Assembly: GCA_016932715.1 (NCBI GenBank)
Contig: JAFGCG010000063.1
Coordinates: 1 to 60,835 of the forward strand
DNA: 60,835 bases
Direction of reading: 5' to 3'
Origin: Anaerolineales bacterium
GTDB taxonomy: Bacteria > Chloroflexota > Anaerolineae > Anaerolineales > Villigracilaceae
The notes below the pieces were generated by a model. The model was not told where the DNA came from, searched no databases, and saw only the letters and a list, made by a program, of their open reading frames with translations. A program made the translations under genes and the position numbers. This document shows positions 24,586-33,583 of this stretch, piece after piece. Numbering within the stretch: the first letter of the stretch is position 1; every line of letters starts with the position of its first letter.

Positions 24586-25866
24586 TTATTTTTCCTCAAC
24601 AGTGACGTTGATCAATTTATCCCCGGGCGGCAGATCGGTCCCGGGCTGGGGATCGCGCGGCGTGAGCTGCTTCAAAACCTCCATGCCGCTGAGAACCTGC
24701 CCGAATATTGTGTATTGTCCATTGTATTTTGTCGTGGGCGCATAGGTGATGAAAAACTGGCTCCCGCTGGTATCCGGACCTGAATTGACCATCGCGGCCC
24801 GGCCCGGTCTGTCGAAGCTGAGCGAGGGGTCGATTTCAGTAATCATGTAGTAACCGGGGTTTCCTTTGCCCGTTCCGCTTGGATCGCCGGTCTGTGCGAA
24901 GAGGTCAGGGATGACGCGATGAAAGGTAATGTTATCGTACCAGCCGCTGCCTGCAAGAAAGAGAAATGAATTCACCGTCATAGGCGCCTTATCGGCAAAC
25001 AGCTGGATCACAATATCGCCTTTCTCGGTATGCAGGGTGGCAATATATTCTTTGTTCGATTGAACAGTCACCGCCGGGCAGGATTCATACTGACGTTTTC
25101 CAAGCACGATCAATTCAATGATGTCGTTGAGACTGTTGTAATCGAGAGGCCCGCTATAGATCTGTCCATTGATCAGGATGAGCGGCGTGACGGGCACTCC
25201 GATCTTTTGACCGCTTTCCCAGGCCTGCTGGACCCGGGCGACGATCTCCTCGCGCTGCAGGTCCGTCCGGAACCGATCCACGCTCATTCCCAGCCCCGAT
25301 GCCTGCGCGGCGAGCCACTGTTCGAAGTCCTGCGCCGACAGGTTGGTCCAATTCTGCTGTTGCGCGTAGAGCAGATCGTGCATTTCCCAGAATTTGCCCT
25401 GTTCCGCGGCAGCTTCCGCAGCCTGGGCAGCCAGGGCCGCTTTATCATTGGTGTTCAGTTGAGGGAAGATGCGACTCACGATGAGCAGTTCCTCCGGATG
25501 TTTTTCGAGCAGGCGGCCAGCCTCTTTTTCGAACAACCCACTCATGAAATCCTGGTAATCGACGTATTCTGTAATCGTGACAATTGGATTCTGCGCGCCG
25601 CGCCTATGATCTGCCTGGCTCACCGGCGGAAAAATGGAGGGAGCATCCGGTCCCGGCGTGGGTTCGGCGAGAACAGTCGTGCAGGCAGGTTGTGTGGGAA
25701 CGATGATGCTCGGAATGACAGGGGAGGTGCTGAGAGGTGTGGCCGGTGAAGGATTGCAGGCGGTGAGGAAGGTAAGAAGTAGAAAGAAGGAAGGAAAGAG
25801 GAAGGAAGGGGAGAGGAAAGAAGGAAAGAGGAAAGAGGATGAGAGGAAAGAGGAGGGTTTGCTCAT
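24586..25866 (-). CDS. Lipoprotein: thioredoxin-like domain fused to cyclophilin PPIase
   Basis: A 426-residue exported lipoprotein. The signal peptide is made of repeated Ser/Phe/Leu/Pro units with lipobox LTAC near residue 30. A DsbA/thioredoxin-like domain (about 70-240) follows: ITEYVDYQDFMSG, where the CxxC is replaced by Cys-free residues, and a cis-Pro loop GVPVTP. A cyclophilin domain (about 260-420) has the catalytic FHRVIPDLFAQTGD, AMVNSGPDTSGSQFF and YTIFGQVL, so the proline-isomerase site looks intact. It is probably an extracytoplasmic foldase or holdase. The start at 25866 is chosen at the signal peptide; the frame extends upstream without one. Confidence 0.88.
   Translation of the reverse strand: MSKPSSFLSSSFLFPSFLSPSFLFPSFFLLLTFLTACNPSPATPLSTSPVIPSIIVPTQPACTTVLAEPTPGPDAPSIFPPVSQADHRRGAQNPIVTITEYVDYQDFMSGLFEKEAGRLLEKHPEELLIVSRIFPQLNTNDKAALAAQAAEAAAEQGKFWEMHDLLYAQQQNWTNLSAQDFEQWLAAQASGLGMSVDRFRTDLQREEIVARVQQAWESGQKIGVPVTPLILINGQIYSGPLDYNSLNDIIELIVLGKRQYESCPAVTVQSNKEYIATLHTEKGDIVIQLFADKAPMTVNSFLFLAGSGWYDNITFHRVIPDLFAQTGDPSGTGKGNPGYYMITEIDPSLSFDRPGRAAMVNSGPDTSGSQFFITYAPTTKYNGQYTIFGQVLSGMEVLKQLTPRDPQPGTDLPPGDKLINVTVEEK
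25781..25857. repeat. Homopurine/homopyrimidine tract in the signal-peptide code
   Basis: On the + strand 59 uninterrupted purines (25781-25839), one T, then 17 more purines, built of GGAAA/GAGGAAAG units. It encodes the repeated SFL/PSF residues of the lipoprotein signal peptide on the minus strand. Confidence 0.85.
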
Positions 25867-25904
25867 GTCGGTTGCTTTGTTCAAGTTTGGTATGTCCTGC
25901 CCGT

Positions 25905-27176
25905 TTATTCGATCGCTCGCTGCAGCTGCTCGAAGGATGTCATCCAGGCAATCGTGTTGATAAAGTCCTCCAGCGAAGCACTTTGTTCGCGCAGGAGGCG
26001 GACAGCCGGACCGACCGGATCCTCTCCTGCCGCCCCGCCGGGCACATCCGCGTAGGCTCCATGAAAGGCAAAGTACGCCTGGTTCAATTTGCGCAGCAGG
26101 TACCCATTTTCCCACATGAACTGCCGGCGTGTCTCCATGTAGGATTCGGCTGCCTCGATCCTGCCTTCTGCCAGCAGCTTATCGGCCGTCACGCGCGTCT
26201 CGTGCATCTCGGCGCGAAAGTCGAAGGGAGCCGGGTCGTCCGGTCCGTTCGAGGGGGGCGGCGATCCTTTTAACGAGGCCAGGCCGAGGCTGGAAGGCGA
26301 AGCGAGTAATTCCGGGTAATATTTTTGAAGCACATATGTCCCCACCTCCTTCCCTGCAATCGAGGCGGTGGTCTCGTTCATCGTGCGCAGGTCGGGGGTT
26401 TTGCTGTAATAGATCCCCAGCGGGCGCAGGGTCAGATAATTGTGAATCCATTCATGCGCGATGGTCTCGACCATCCAGCGCAAGTCGGTGGTTTCCATTA
26501 CCATCGTCGGGTACACACCAACACCCCCGATGGGGACAACCAGCGTTGAAACGTTCAGTGACTTTGCTACCTGATCCTCGAGTTTGATCTGGTCATCGAG
26601 CGTCAGCATGGGCAGGACGGAGATGTTTGCAATTTGCTCGATCACGCTTCTTTCCGAGACGATCAGCGCGAGCGGAGTGGACGAGGTGTGATAGAGAACC
26701 GGCGGGATGGGCTGGCCGCTGGTCGTGAGACCAAGCTCGGCGGCCGCGTCGCCGATCTGACTCTGCAGTGTTGCTTCCGCGAGGGGCGCCAGCGCATTTT
26801 GCCTGGCGATCAGTTTGTCGCGCTGGGCGCGCACATAGGCGCTGCTGGATTCCTTGTCGGCGATGTCCGGGTCGGCAAAGATCTTTTCGATCTGCGCCTC
26901 AGCCTGCATCAGGCTTTGCGTCGTCCAAAGATACTCGACCACGACTTCCTTGTTGGTTTCCCGGTCGAACAGGTAAGGTAATCCAACGGAAGCCTGCTGT
27001 AATTTGATCCAGGCTGCGTTCCAGACCCAGTTTGGATAATCGAATTCGATGGTACGCGTGAAGGCGCGCACGCGATCCGAGTCGCCGGTCAGGCGCGGGA
27101 CATCTCCGGTTGCAGCAATCGAGACCGCCAGGATCAGAGCCAGGAAGTCGGGTATGCGCAGGAAACGGTAAGGCAT
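25905..27176 (-). CDS. Putative membrane-anchored or secreted HExxH zinc metalloprotease
   Basis: A 423-residue protein with a hydrophobic N-terminal segment (about 8-25) that is a signal peptide or anchor. The zinc motif is AHEWIHNYL near residue 238, with a likely third ligand Glu in MNETTASIAGKEVG about 30 residues later (gluzincin layout). The N-terminal half is helical. No named peptidase family is recognised with confidence. It heads the operon with the cyclophilin lipoprotein and PrsW. A perfect TATAAT lies 6 nt before the ATG and there is no ribosome site. Confidence 0.75.
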   Translation of the reverse strand: MPYRFLRIPDFLALILAVSIAATGDVPRLTGDSDRVRAFTRTIEFDYPNWVWNAAWIKLQQASVGLPYLFDRETNKEVVVEYLWTTQSLMQAEAQIEKIFADPDIADKESSSAYVRAQRDKLIARQNALAPLAEATLQSQIGDAAAELGLTTSGQPIPPVLYHTSSTPLALIVSERSVIEQIANISVLPMLTLDDQIKLEDQVAKSLNVSTLVVPIGGVGVYPTMVMETTDLRWMVETIAHEWIHNYLTLRPLGIYYSKTPDLRTMNETTASIAGKEVGTYVLQKYYPELLASPSSLGLASLKGSPPPSNGPDDPAPFDFRAEMHETRVTADKLLAEGRIEAAESYMETRRQFMWENGYLLRKLNQAYFAFHGAYADVPGGAAGEDPVGPAVRLLREQSASLEDFINTIAWMTSFEQLQRAIE

Positions 27177-27182
27177 GGGACG

Positions 27183-27188
27183 ATTATA
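27183..27188 (-). promoter_or_regulatory. -10 box giving a leaderless metalloprotease mRNA
   Basis: Consensus TATAAT on the minus strand, then 6 nt (CGTCCC), then the ATG at 27176. No Shine-Dalgarno site fits in this space. Confidence 0.65.
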
Positions 27189-27695
27189 ACCACAAACAAA
27201 AACTGGCAGTTTCTATCATTGCCAGTTCTCATTGTTTTCTAAATTGCAGTAGGGGTGACTCGCCAATCTTCATCGGTCGTTACGCCAAGCCATGAAGTCT
27301 TGCGGACTTTCTGAGTGTCGGCTCCAGGCGAGTCGCCCCTGCGCCTCATTTGTTTTTCAAGCATTCATCGATTGTCCAGGCAGCTCTGCGCCCGGTTCAG
27401 CAGTAAAATACGGGCTTGAATGGTTACCAAAAGAGAGGCTAATACCTTGCCAGAGGCTTCAAAAATGACCCCGCAAGGCGTATTTTTCTATGAACTTGAA
27501 ACTTTCTTCCTTCCCCGGCGTATTCTGGATAGGTGAAACGCACCCGCGGTGGGTGTTGCTTCCCTTTAATGATTGAACCTGATTTTTGCAGCCCTTTTCC
27601 TCAATATTCATAGTCAATTCACAATTGTAAGGTATAAGTATAAGCTCCTAAGGTAGAATTCCGAACAGTCGAGGCAGCCCCTCGTGGAGGAAACG
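27189..27695. other. 500-bp divergent intergenic region
   Basis: No gene is seen. It holds a hairpin (AACTGGCA 27201-27208 with TGCCAGTT 27220-27227), the GTAGGGGTGACTCGCC inverted-repeat element (27248-27342), and -10-like boxes such as TAGAAT (27654-27659) ahead of the MacA-like gene. It separates the metalloprotease operon (-) from the efflux operon (+). Confidence 0.6.
27248..27342. repeat. Inverted-repeat element with GTAGGGG-type ends
   Basis: Left arm GTAGGGGTGACTCGCC (about 27249-27264) and right arm GGCGAGTCGCCCCTGC (27327-27342) match at 14 of 16 positions, with a spacer of about 62 bp. The ends match the palindrome at 7751-7778 and the element at 30881-30939. It has no coding capacity. 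Confidence 0.65.
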
Positions 27696-28967
27696 ATGCG
27701 CAGGTTTTTCAAGAAGTACAGAACAATTTTAATCGTCTTACTGGTCGTTGTCCTGGCGGCCGCATTTATCTTTGCCAGGCGGTCGAACGCGGACACAGCC
27801 AGCCAGTTCCAGACCACAACGCTTGCACGCGGCAACCTGACCGCCACGATCGGAGCGACGGGCACCGTGCGCGCCAGGCAAACGGCTGTGCTGATCTGGC
27901 AAGCCGCCGGTACCGTCGATACGGTCAACGTGAAGGTTGGCGACAATCTCCCAGCCGGCTTTGTGATGGCATTTCTGGAAAAGACATCCCTGCCGCAAAG
28001 CGTCATCATGGCGGAGGCAGATCTTGCCAGCGCGCAAAAGGAACTGGATAACTTAATGACCTCGGACACTGCGCGCGCGGAAGCGGTGGTCAATCTGCGT
28101 GACGCACAGGAAGTCTATGATAAAGCCTGGAACTGGCGGGAGGAATTAAACGGCAAGATCCATATGAAGAAGATCATCTACAAAAAGATCGGAACAAGGA
28201 CGATCCCCGTCCTGAAGGAATACCGCGGCTATCCTGATAAGGAGACGATCAAAAAAGCGGATGAAGACCTGGCGGTGGCAAAAGCAAAGTTGGATGATGC
28301 CCGGCGTGACTATGACCGCCTGAATGATGGAAACATGCAGGATATCGCGGCCGCCCAGGCGCGCGTGGACGCGGCGCAGGCGACCCTCAACCTGGCGCGC
28401 GTGGTCGCGCCCTTTGCCGGCACTGTTACGGAGTCCCGCACCCTGGCCGGCGATCAGGTTGCCGCGGGCGATACAGCCTTCCGCCTGGATGATCTATCTA
28501 GTCTTCTGGTGGATGTAAAAGTTTCTGAAGTGGATATCAATAGTGTCTCCATCGACCAGCCTGTCACGCTTACTTTTGATGCCATCCTTGGAAAGGAATA
28601 TCATGGCGAGGTCCTGGAAGTATCACAAGCCGGCACGGTGGAGGAGGGTGTTGTCAACTTTACGGTCACTGTGGAGTTGATGGATGCAGATCTGGCGGTG
28701 AAACCCGGAATGACCGCTGCGGTCAATATCGTAGTGGAACAAATACAGGATGTCCTGCTCGTTCAGAATCGCGCCGTGCGTCTGGTGGATGGTCAGCGTG
28801 TGGTCTATGTTTTGGAGAATGGTTTGCCGGTCAAAAAAGAGATTGCCCTGGGCTCTTCCTCTGACTCGATGAGTGTGATTGCCAGCGGAGACGTAAAAGA
28901 AGGTGATGCCATCATCCTGAATCCGCCGGTTGAATTCGGTCCGGGCGGAGGTCCCTTTGGCGGTTAA
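27696..28967 (+). CDS. MacA-like periplasmic adaptor of an ABC exporter
   Basis: A 423-residue membrane-fusion (HlyD/RND-adaptor) protein. N-terminal anchor at about 8-28. The lipoyl half-motifs are [13 protein letters not shown] (about 50) and [20 protein letters not shown] (about 245). A helical hairpin of Ala/Asp/Lys-rich sequence lies between (about 105-235). The beta-barrel domain follows and a Gly/Pro-rich tail ends the protein. The ATG at 27696 has GGAGG 5-8 nt upstream. It is the first gene of a three-gene operon with an ATPase and a permease. In a monoderm or atypical-envelope Chloroflexota cell it would extend outward from the permease (inference). Confidence 0.9.
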   Translation: MRRFFKKYRTILIVLLVVVLAAAFIFARRSNADTASQFQTTTLARGNLTATIGATGTVRARQTAVLIWQAAGTVDTVNVKVGDNLPAGFVMAFLEKTSLPQSVIMAEADLASAQKELDNLMTSDTARAEAVVNLRDAQEVYDKAWNWREELNGKIHMKKIIYKKIGTRTIPVLKEYRGYPDKETIKKADEDLAVAKAKLDDARRDYDRLNDGNMQDIAAAQARVDAAQATLNLARVVAPFAGTVTESRTLAGDQVAAGDTAFRLDDLSSLLVDVKVSEVDINSVSIDQPVTLTFDAILGKEYHGEVLEVSQAGTVEEGVVNFTVTVELMDADLAVKPGMTAAVNIVVEQIQDVLLVQNRAVRLVDGQRVVYVLENGLPVKKEIALGSSSDSMSVIASGDVKEGDAIILNPPVEFGPGGGPFGG

Positions 28968-28971
28968 CAGT

Positions 28972-29649
28972 ATGTCGAACGTGATCGAAGCCCGCAACCT
29001 CTGTAAGATCTACAAAATGGGCGCAGTCGAAGTGCAGGCCCTGTGCGGCGTTTCCTTTGATATCAAACGCGGCGAGGTGATTGCCATCATGGGACCTTCG
29101 GGTTCCGGAAAATCCACGCTCATGAATATGCTGGGATGCCTGGATCGTCCCACCTCCGGTGAATATACCCTGGATGGGGAACAGGTCGCTTCGCTAAATG
29201 ACGATCAACTGGCAGGCATCCGTAATCGCAAGGTGGGTTTCGTTTTTCAAAGTTTCAACCTGCTTTCGCGTCAGACCGCCATCACCAATGTCGAACTTCC
29301 ATTACGTTATTCGGGCAATCCGGAAGGCCGCCGCGAACGCGCCATCGAAGCCCTGAAAGCCGTGGGGCTGGAGGACCGTATGACCCATCGCCCCTATGAG
29401 CTTTCCGGCGGCCAGCAGCAGCGTGTGGCGATCGCGCGCGCGATTGTCAATAACCCGGCTATCGTCATGGCGGATGAACCCACCGGTAACCTCGATTCAA
29501 AGGTCGGTCGGGAGATCATGACCCTCCTGCTCCATCTGAACAAGGAATACGGCACGACCCTGATCATCGTTACTCACGACCCAACGATTGCCGAGCAGAC
29601 CCGGCGTGTGATCCGTTTGCGCGATGGCGCGCTGGAGAGTGCCTCATGA
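28972..29649 (+). CDS. MacB/LolD-type ABC transporter ATP-binding protein
   Basis: A 225-residue ATPase with every motif intact: Walker [10 protein letters not shown] near 44, Q-loop [11 protein letters not shown], signature [14 protein letters not shown] near 142, Walker [12 protein letters not shown] and the H-loop in IVTHDP. The spacing and the [16 protein letters not shown] segment are those of the MacB/LolD export group. It starts 5 nt after the adaptor stop and overlaps the permease start by 4 nt. Confidence 0.95.
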   Translation: MSNVIEARNLCKIYKMGAVEVQALCGVSFDIKRGEVIAIMGPSGSGKSTLMNMLGCLDRPTSGEYTLDGEQVASLNDDQLAGIRNRKVGFVFQSFNLLSRQTAITNVELPLRYSGNPEGRRERAIEALKAVGLEDRMTHRPYELSGGQQQRVAIARAIVNNPAIVMADEPTGNLDSKVGREIMTLLLHLNKEYGTTLIIVTHDPTIAEQTRRVIRLRDGALESAS

Positions 29650-30875
29650 GTATTGCACAGGCCTTTCTCGAAGCCCTCGAAAGCTTGAGCGGAAACAAAC
29701 TCCGGTCCGGTCTGACCATGCTGGGGATTGTGATCGGCGTCGCGGCGGTGATCGCGATGCTGGCGGTCGGGGAAGGCGCGCAAGCCTCCATCACCGGCTC
29801 CATCAGCGGGATCGGTACAAACCTTTTGTTCGTTTTTCGCGGGGGGCAGAGTGATGACGTTCGTAACCCAAAACCTTTGACCTTAGGAGATGCGGAAGCG
29901 CTGCGCGACCAGTTCGCGGCGCCGTCTGTTGAAGCGGTTGCGCCTGCCTTGCAGGGAAATGCCGCTATCACGTTCGGCGGTGAACAAACCTCTCCGCAGC
30001 TCTTTGGTGTGACGCCTGAATATTTCCAGGTCCGGAATTTGAAGGTGACCGAGGGTGAATTGATTGCCCAGGAGCACATCCTGGGGCGCGCTTCTGTGGT
30101 CATCCTGGGAACCGAGGTGGCTGAGGATCTCTTTGGTCATGCAGATGGCGTCACGGGTGAAACGGTTCGCATCGAGGGGCAGCCGTTCCGTGTGATCGGT
30201 GTGTTGGAATCAAAGGGCGGAGGCGCGGGCGGCAGTGAAGATAACCAGGTGCTGGTCCCGTTCACCACAGCCCAGACACGTTTGGTCCGCCGCGGGGGCA
30301 GCGACCGGGTGGATATTATTTATGTCCAGGCGGTCAGCGGAGATGTGGTAGTACAAGCTGCCGATGAAATTTCTGCGATCCTGCGTGCCCGCCACCGGAC
30401 CGAGGTGGGCGCGGACGACTTCACCGTTTTTTCCCAGCAGTCCCTGCTCGATATTTTTCAGACCATTACCGGTGTCCTCACTACTTTTCTGGGAGGCATT
30501 GCTGCGATTTCGCTCCTGGTGGGCGGTATTGGCATCATGAATATTATGCTGGTGTCGGTGACCGAGCGCACACGCGAGATTGGTCTGCGCAAGGCTCTGG
30601 GAGCACGCCGGCGCGATATCCTGATTCAATTCCTCACCGAGTCATCTCTGTTGAGCCTGATTGGTGGAATTATTGGTATTTTGCTGGGCTGGCTGATTTC
30701 ATTTGCTGTTGGGCAGATCGCGACCGCGAGCGGCACGCCTTTTACGCCGATCGTTGGGGGAAACGCTATTGCGCTCGCCACGCTGTTTTCGGCGGCGGTC
30801 GGTCTGTTCTTCGGGATCTACCCGGCAAACCGGGCCGCGGGTTTGGAACCGGTCGAGGCGCTGCGATATGAATGA
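29646..30875 (+). CDS. MacB-like ABC transporter permease (FtsX domain)
   Basis: A 409-residue protein. One N-terminal helix (about 20-42) is followed by an extracytoplasmic MacB_PCD domain (about 45-270) and three helices in an FtsX domain (about 285-400), with the family stretch [28 protein letters not shown] in between. It lacks the fused ATPase of true MacB; that is supplied by the gene before it (ATGA overlap). The operon probably exports a peptide, lipid or antibiotic; the cargo is unknown. Confidence 0.93.
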   Translation: MSIAQAFLEALESLSGNKLRSGLTMLGIVIGVAAVIAMLAVGEGAQASITGSISGIGTNLLFVFRGGQSDDVRNPKPLTLGDAEALRDQFAAPSVEAVAPALQGNAAITFGGEQTSPQLFGVTPEYFQVRNLKVTEGELIAQEHILGRASVVILGTEVAEDLFGHADGVTGETVRIEGQPFRVIGVLESKGGGAGGSEDNQVLVPFTTAQTRLVRRGGSDRVDIIYVQAVSGDVVVQAADEISAILRARHRTEVGADDFTVFSQQSLLDIFQTITGVLTTFLGGIAAISLLVGGIGIMNIMLVSVTERTREIGLRKALGARRRDILIQFLTESSLLSLIGGIIGILLGWLISFAVGQIATASGTPFTPIVGGNAIALATLFSAAVGLFFGIYPANRAAGLEPVEALRYE

Positions 30876-30880
30876 TTTTT

Positions 30881-30939
30881 GCAGGGGCGCGACGCTTCGA
30901 CTTCGCTGCGCTCCGCTCAGCGCGGCGTCGTACCCCTAC
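30881..30939. repeat. Inverted-repeat element next to the serA promoter
   Basis: Left end GCAGGGGCGCGACGC, right end GCGTCGTACCCCTAC; 12 of 15 positions pair. The interior carries a GCTTCG...CCGCTCAGCGCG block like that at 16857-16903, so it combines both element families. It ends 5 nt before the serA -10 box. Confidence 0.6.
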
Positions 30940-30941
30940 CG

Positions 30942-30950
30942 TGTTAAAAT
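30942..30950 (+). promoter_or_regulatory. Extended -10 promoter giving a leaderless serA mRNA
   Basis: TGT-TAAAAT (-10 at 30945-30950), then ATCCCC, then the ATG at 30957. No ribosome site is present. Confidence 0.6.
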
Positions 30951-30956
30951 ATCCCC

Positions 30957-31898
30957 ATGACTACTTACAATATTCTTATTACAGACGGACTGGATGTACG
31001 CGGCCAGTCCATTTTGCGCGCAGCGGCAAATGTGAATTTTCGAGAGAGCACTCCCGCAGACGAATTGATTAACGTTATTGCAGATTACGATGCTCTGATC
31101 GTGCGCGGCCAGACCCGGGTCACGGCGGCCGTTATGGACGCGGCTCCCAGGCTGAAGGTGGTCGGCCGGGCCGGCGTAGGCGTGGATAACATCGACCTCG
31201 AAGCCGCGAAGAAACATAACATCACGGTGGTCAACGCGCCGTCCTCCACGACTGTGGCTGTGGCGGAGTTGACCGTTGGCCTGCTTCTGACAGTGGCGCG
31301 TGAAATCCCGCGCGCCGACAGCGCCATGAAACAGGGCCAATGGCTCAAAAAAGAATTCGAAGGGATCGAGCTGAACGGCAAGACGCTTGGCATTATCGGC
31401 TTTGGCCGCATTGGAACGGAAGTGGGTAAACGCGCCTCTGCCTTTGGGATGAATGTGATCACGTATGATCCAAATGTCTTGTTGCACGAGCTCGAACACG
31501 GCAATGCAGAACCGGTTTCCCTTCAGGATCTATGTGCCTGGTCCGATTTCATCTCCCTGCATCTGCCGCTCAATGTCCAGACACGCGATCTGATTGGGCC
31601 ACAGGCCATCTCTCAAATGAGGGACGGCGTGCGGATTATCAGCACCGCGCGCGGCGGGATCATCGATGAGGCTGCCTTGCTCGAGGCTTTGAACAGCGGG
31701 AAGGTCGCAGGCGCGGCGCTGGACGTCTTCGAGCAGGAGCCGCCCGGTTTAACGGAACTGGTCTCCCATCCGCGCGTGATCGCCACCCCGCATATCGGCG
31801 CGCAGACGGCGGAAGCCCAGTCCCGCGCGGCTGAGGATATCGCCAACGAAGTCTTATCGGCCCTGCAGGGCAAACCACTCCGCTGGAAGGTTGCATAA
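30957..31898 (+). CDS. serA: D-3-phosphoglycerate dehydrogenase, short form without ACT domain
   Basis: First step of serine synthesis: NAD-dependent oxidation of 3-phosphoglycerate. It is 313 residues. NAD loop LGIIGFGRIGTEVGKRA near 145-160; the catalytic Arg, Glu and His lie in STARGGIIDEAALLEAL, the DVFEQEP region and TPHIGAQTAEAQ. 'VGRAGVGVDNIDLEAA' is the typical substrate-domain stretch. It ends where the ACT/ASB domains of long SerA would begin, so no serine feedback domain is present. Another D-2-hydroxyacid dehydrogenase role is possible. Confidence 0.85.
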   Translation: MTTYNILITDGLDVRGQSILRAAANVNFRESTPADELINVIADYDALIVRGQTRVTAAVMDAAPRLKVVGRAGVGVDNIDLEAAKKHNITVVNAPSSTTVAVAELTVGLLLTVAREIPRADSAMKQGQWLKKEFEGIELNGKTLGIIGFGRIGTEVGKRASAFGMNVITYDPNVLLHELEHGNAEPVSLQDLCAWSDFISLHLPLNVQTRDLIGPQAISQMRDGVRIISTARGGIIDEAALLEALNSGKVAGAALDVFEQEPPGLTELVSHPRVIATPHIGAQTAEAQSRAAEDIANEVLSALQGKPLRWKVA

Positions 31899-32004
31899 TC
31901 CTGTAAAGCGGGATAGCATCTTACAGAATCAGTCTTGCGAAGCGCCCTTTCAGGGCAGTCTTTGCAGGGCTAACTCACTAGCATCTCATGACACAGGAGA
32001 ACCC

Positions 32005-33501
32005 ATGAGCGAAAAACTCGAACAATTGAAGGAAAGACTCGCTGAAGTTGCAGACATTTCCAACGCAACCAGTGTCTTGGACTGGGACCAACAGGTCAAC
32101 ATGCCGCCCGCAGGCAACGAGGCGCGTGGACAGCAGCTTGCGACGTTGAGCAAGATCGCGCAGGAGAAGTTCATCAGCGATGAAGTAGGCAGGCTGATCG
32201 ACGACCTGCAACAGGAATATGACGGCGCCGATACGGACGAAGCCGCCCTGGTCCACGTGGCAGCACGGAATTATGACAAAGCCAAACGCGTCCCACCTTC
32301 CTTTATCGCGGAACAAGCCATCGTCACCTCCAGGGCGTTCGAAGCCTGGATGGAGGCGCGCGGCAAGTCGGATTTTTCGATCTTCCAGCCTCACCTCGAG
32401 AAGGTGCTGGAACTGGTTCACAAATATATTTCCTTTTTCCCGCCTGCCGATCATCCCTACGACACCTTGTTGGACGATTACGAACGCGGCATGAAGACCG
32501 CCGATGTGAAGGCGATCTTCGATGGCTTGCGGCCCAAGCAGGTCCAGCTGATCAAGGCGATCAACTCTGCGAAGCAGGTCAAAGCCGACTTCCTTTATAA
32601 GAAATACAACGAAAAAAAGCTGATGGATTTTGGTGTGGAGGTCATTACCAAATTCGGTTATGACTGGCAGCGCGGCCGCCAGGATAAAGCGCCGCACCCG
32701 TTCGAGACTTCGTTCAGCATCAACGATGTCCGCATCACGACTCGGTATGAGGCAGACAACCCGCTGGCAACCTTGTTCAGCACCATGCATGAGGCGGGTC
32801 ACGCCATGTACGAACAGGGCATCCATCCTGCCTATGAGCGTACACCTCTTTCGGGAGGGGCGTCCCTGGCTGTGCATGAGTCTCAATCACGCATGTGGGA
32901 GAATTTGGTCGGTCGTTCCCTGCCTTTCTGGGAGCATTTTTATCCCCGCATCAAAAAAGCCTTCGCCTCGCAGCTGGACGGCGTGAGTCTCAAGTCCTTC
33001 TACAAAGCGATCAACAAAGTGGAGCCTTCCCTGATCCGCGTCAATGCCGACGAAGCCACCTATAACATGCATATCATGCTGCGTCTCGAGCTGGAGATCG
33101 GCATGGTGGAAGGCAAGATCGCGATCAAAGACCTGCCCGAGGTTTGGAACGCAAAGATGGAGGAGTATCTCGGTGTTACACCTCCCAATGATGCAAAGGG
33201 GGTATTGCAGGATATTCACTGGTCGGGCGGCGCGATCGGCTATTTCTCCACCTACGCCCTCGGCAATCTCATCTCTGTGCAGCTGTGGGAGAAGATCACC
33301 GGGGATATTCGCAACCTCGATGACCAGATCCGCATGGGCGATTTCAGCGAGCTGCTTGCCTGGCTGCGCCGCAATATCCATCAGCATGGACAGAAGTACG
33401 AGCCGCAGCAGCTTGTCGAAAAGGTCACAGGCTCCAAAATTACGCCGGAGCCGTACGTTCGTTATTTGAAGAAAAAATACAGCGAGATCTACGGATTATA
33501 A
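32005..33501 (+). CDS. Carboxypeptidase Taq, peptidase family M32
   Basis: A 498-residue cytoplasmic zinc carboxypeptidase. The zinc motif HEAGHAMYEQG is near 262, followed by SLAVHESQSRMWEN, the family signature with the third ligand region. 'ATSVLDWDQQVNMPPAG' at about 19-35 and a C-terminal 'WSGGAIGYFSTYALG' are also conserved. The ATG at 32005 has CAGGAG upstream; the longer frame overlaps serA. It releases C-terminal residues of peptides broadly except Pro. Confidence 0.95.
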   Translation: MSEKLEQLKERLAEVADISNATSVLDWDQQVNMPPAGNEARGQQLATLSKIAQEKFISDEVGRLIDDLQQEYDGADTDEAALVHVAARNYDKAKRVPPSFIAEQAIVTSRAFEAWMEARGKSDFSIFQPHLEKVLELVHKYISFFPPADHPYDTLLDDYERGMKTADVKAIFDGLRPKQVQLIKAINSAKQVKADFLYKKYNEKKLMDFGVEVITKFGYDWQRGRQDKAPHPFETSFSINDVRITTRYEADNPLATLFSTMHEAGHAMYEQGIHPAYERTPLSGGASLAVHESQSRMWENLVGRSLPFWEHFYPRIKKAFASQLDGVSLKSFYKAINKVEPSLIRVNADEATYNMHIMLRLELEIGMVEGKIAIKDLPEVWNAKMEEYLGVTPPNDAKGVLQDIHWSGGAIGYFSTYALGNLISVQLWEKITGDIRNLDDQIRMGDFSELLAWLRRNIHQHGQKYEPQQLVEKVTGSKITPEPYVRYLKKKYSEIYGL

Positions 33502-33583
33502 ACGCCGGTCCCGCACATCACCAATCTTACGGGTCCAACAGGTCTGAGGAAGATTTGTTGGACTCGCCCACGAATCGAATCGC

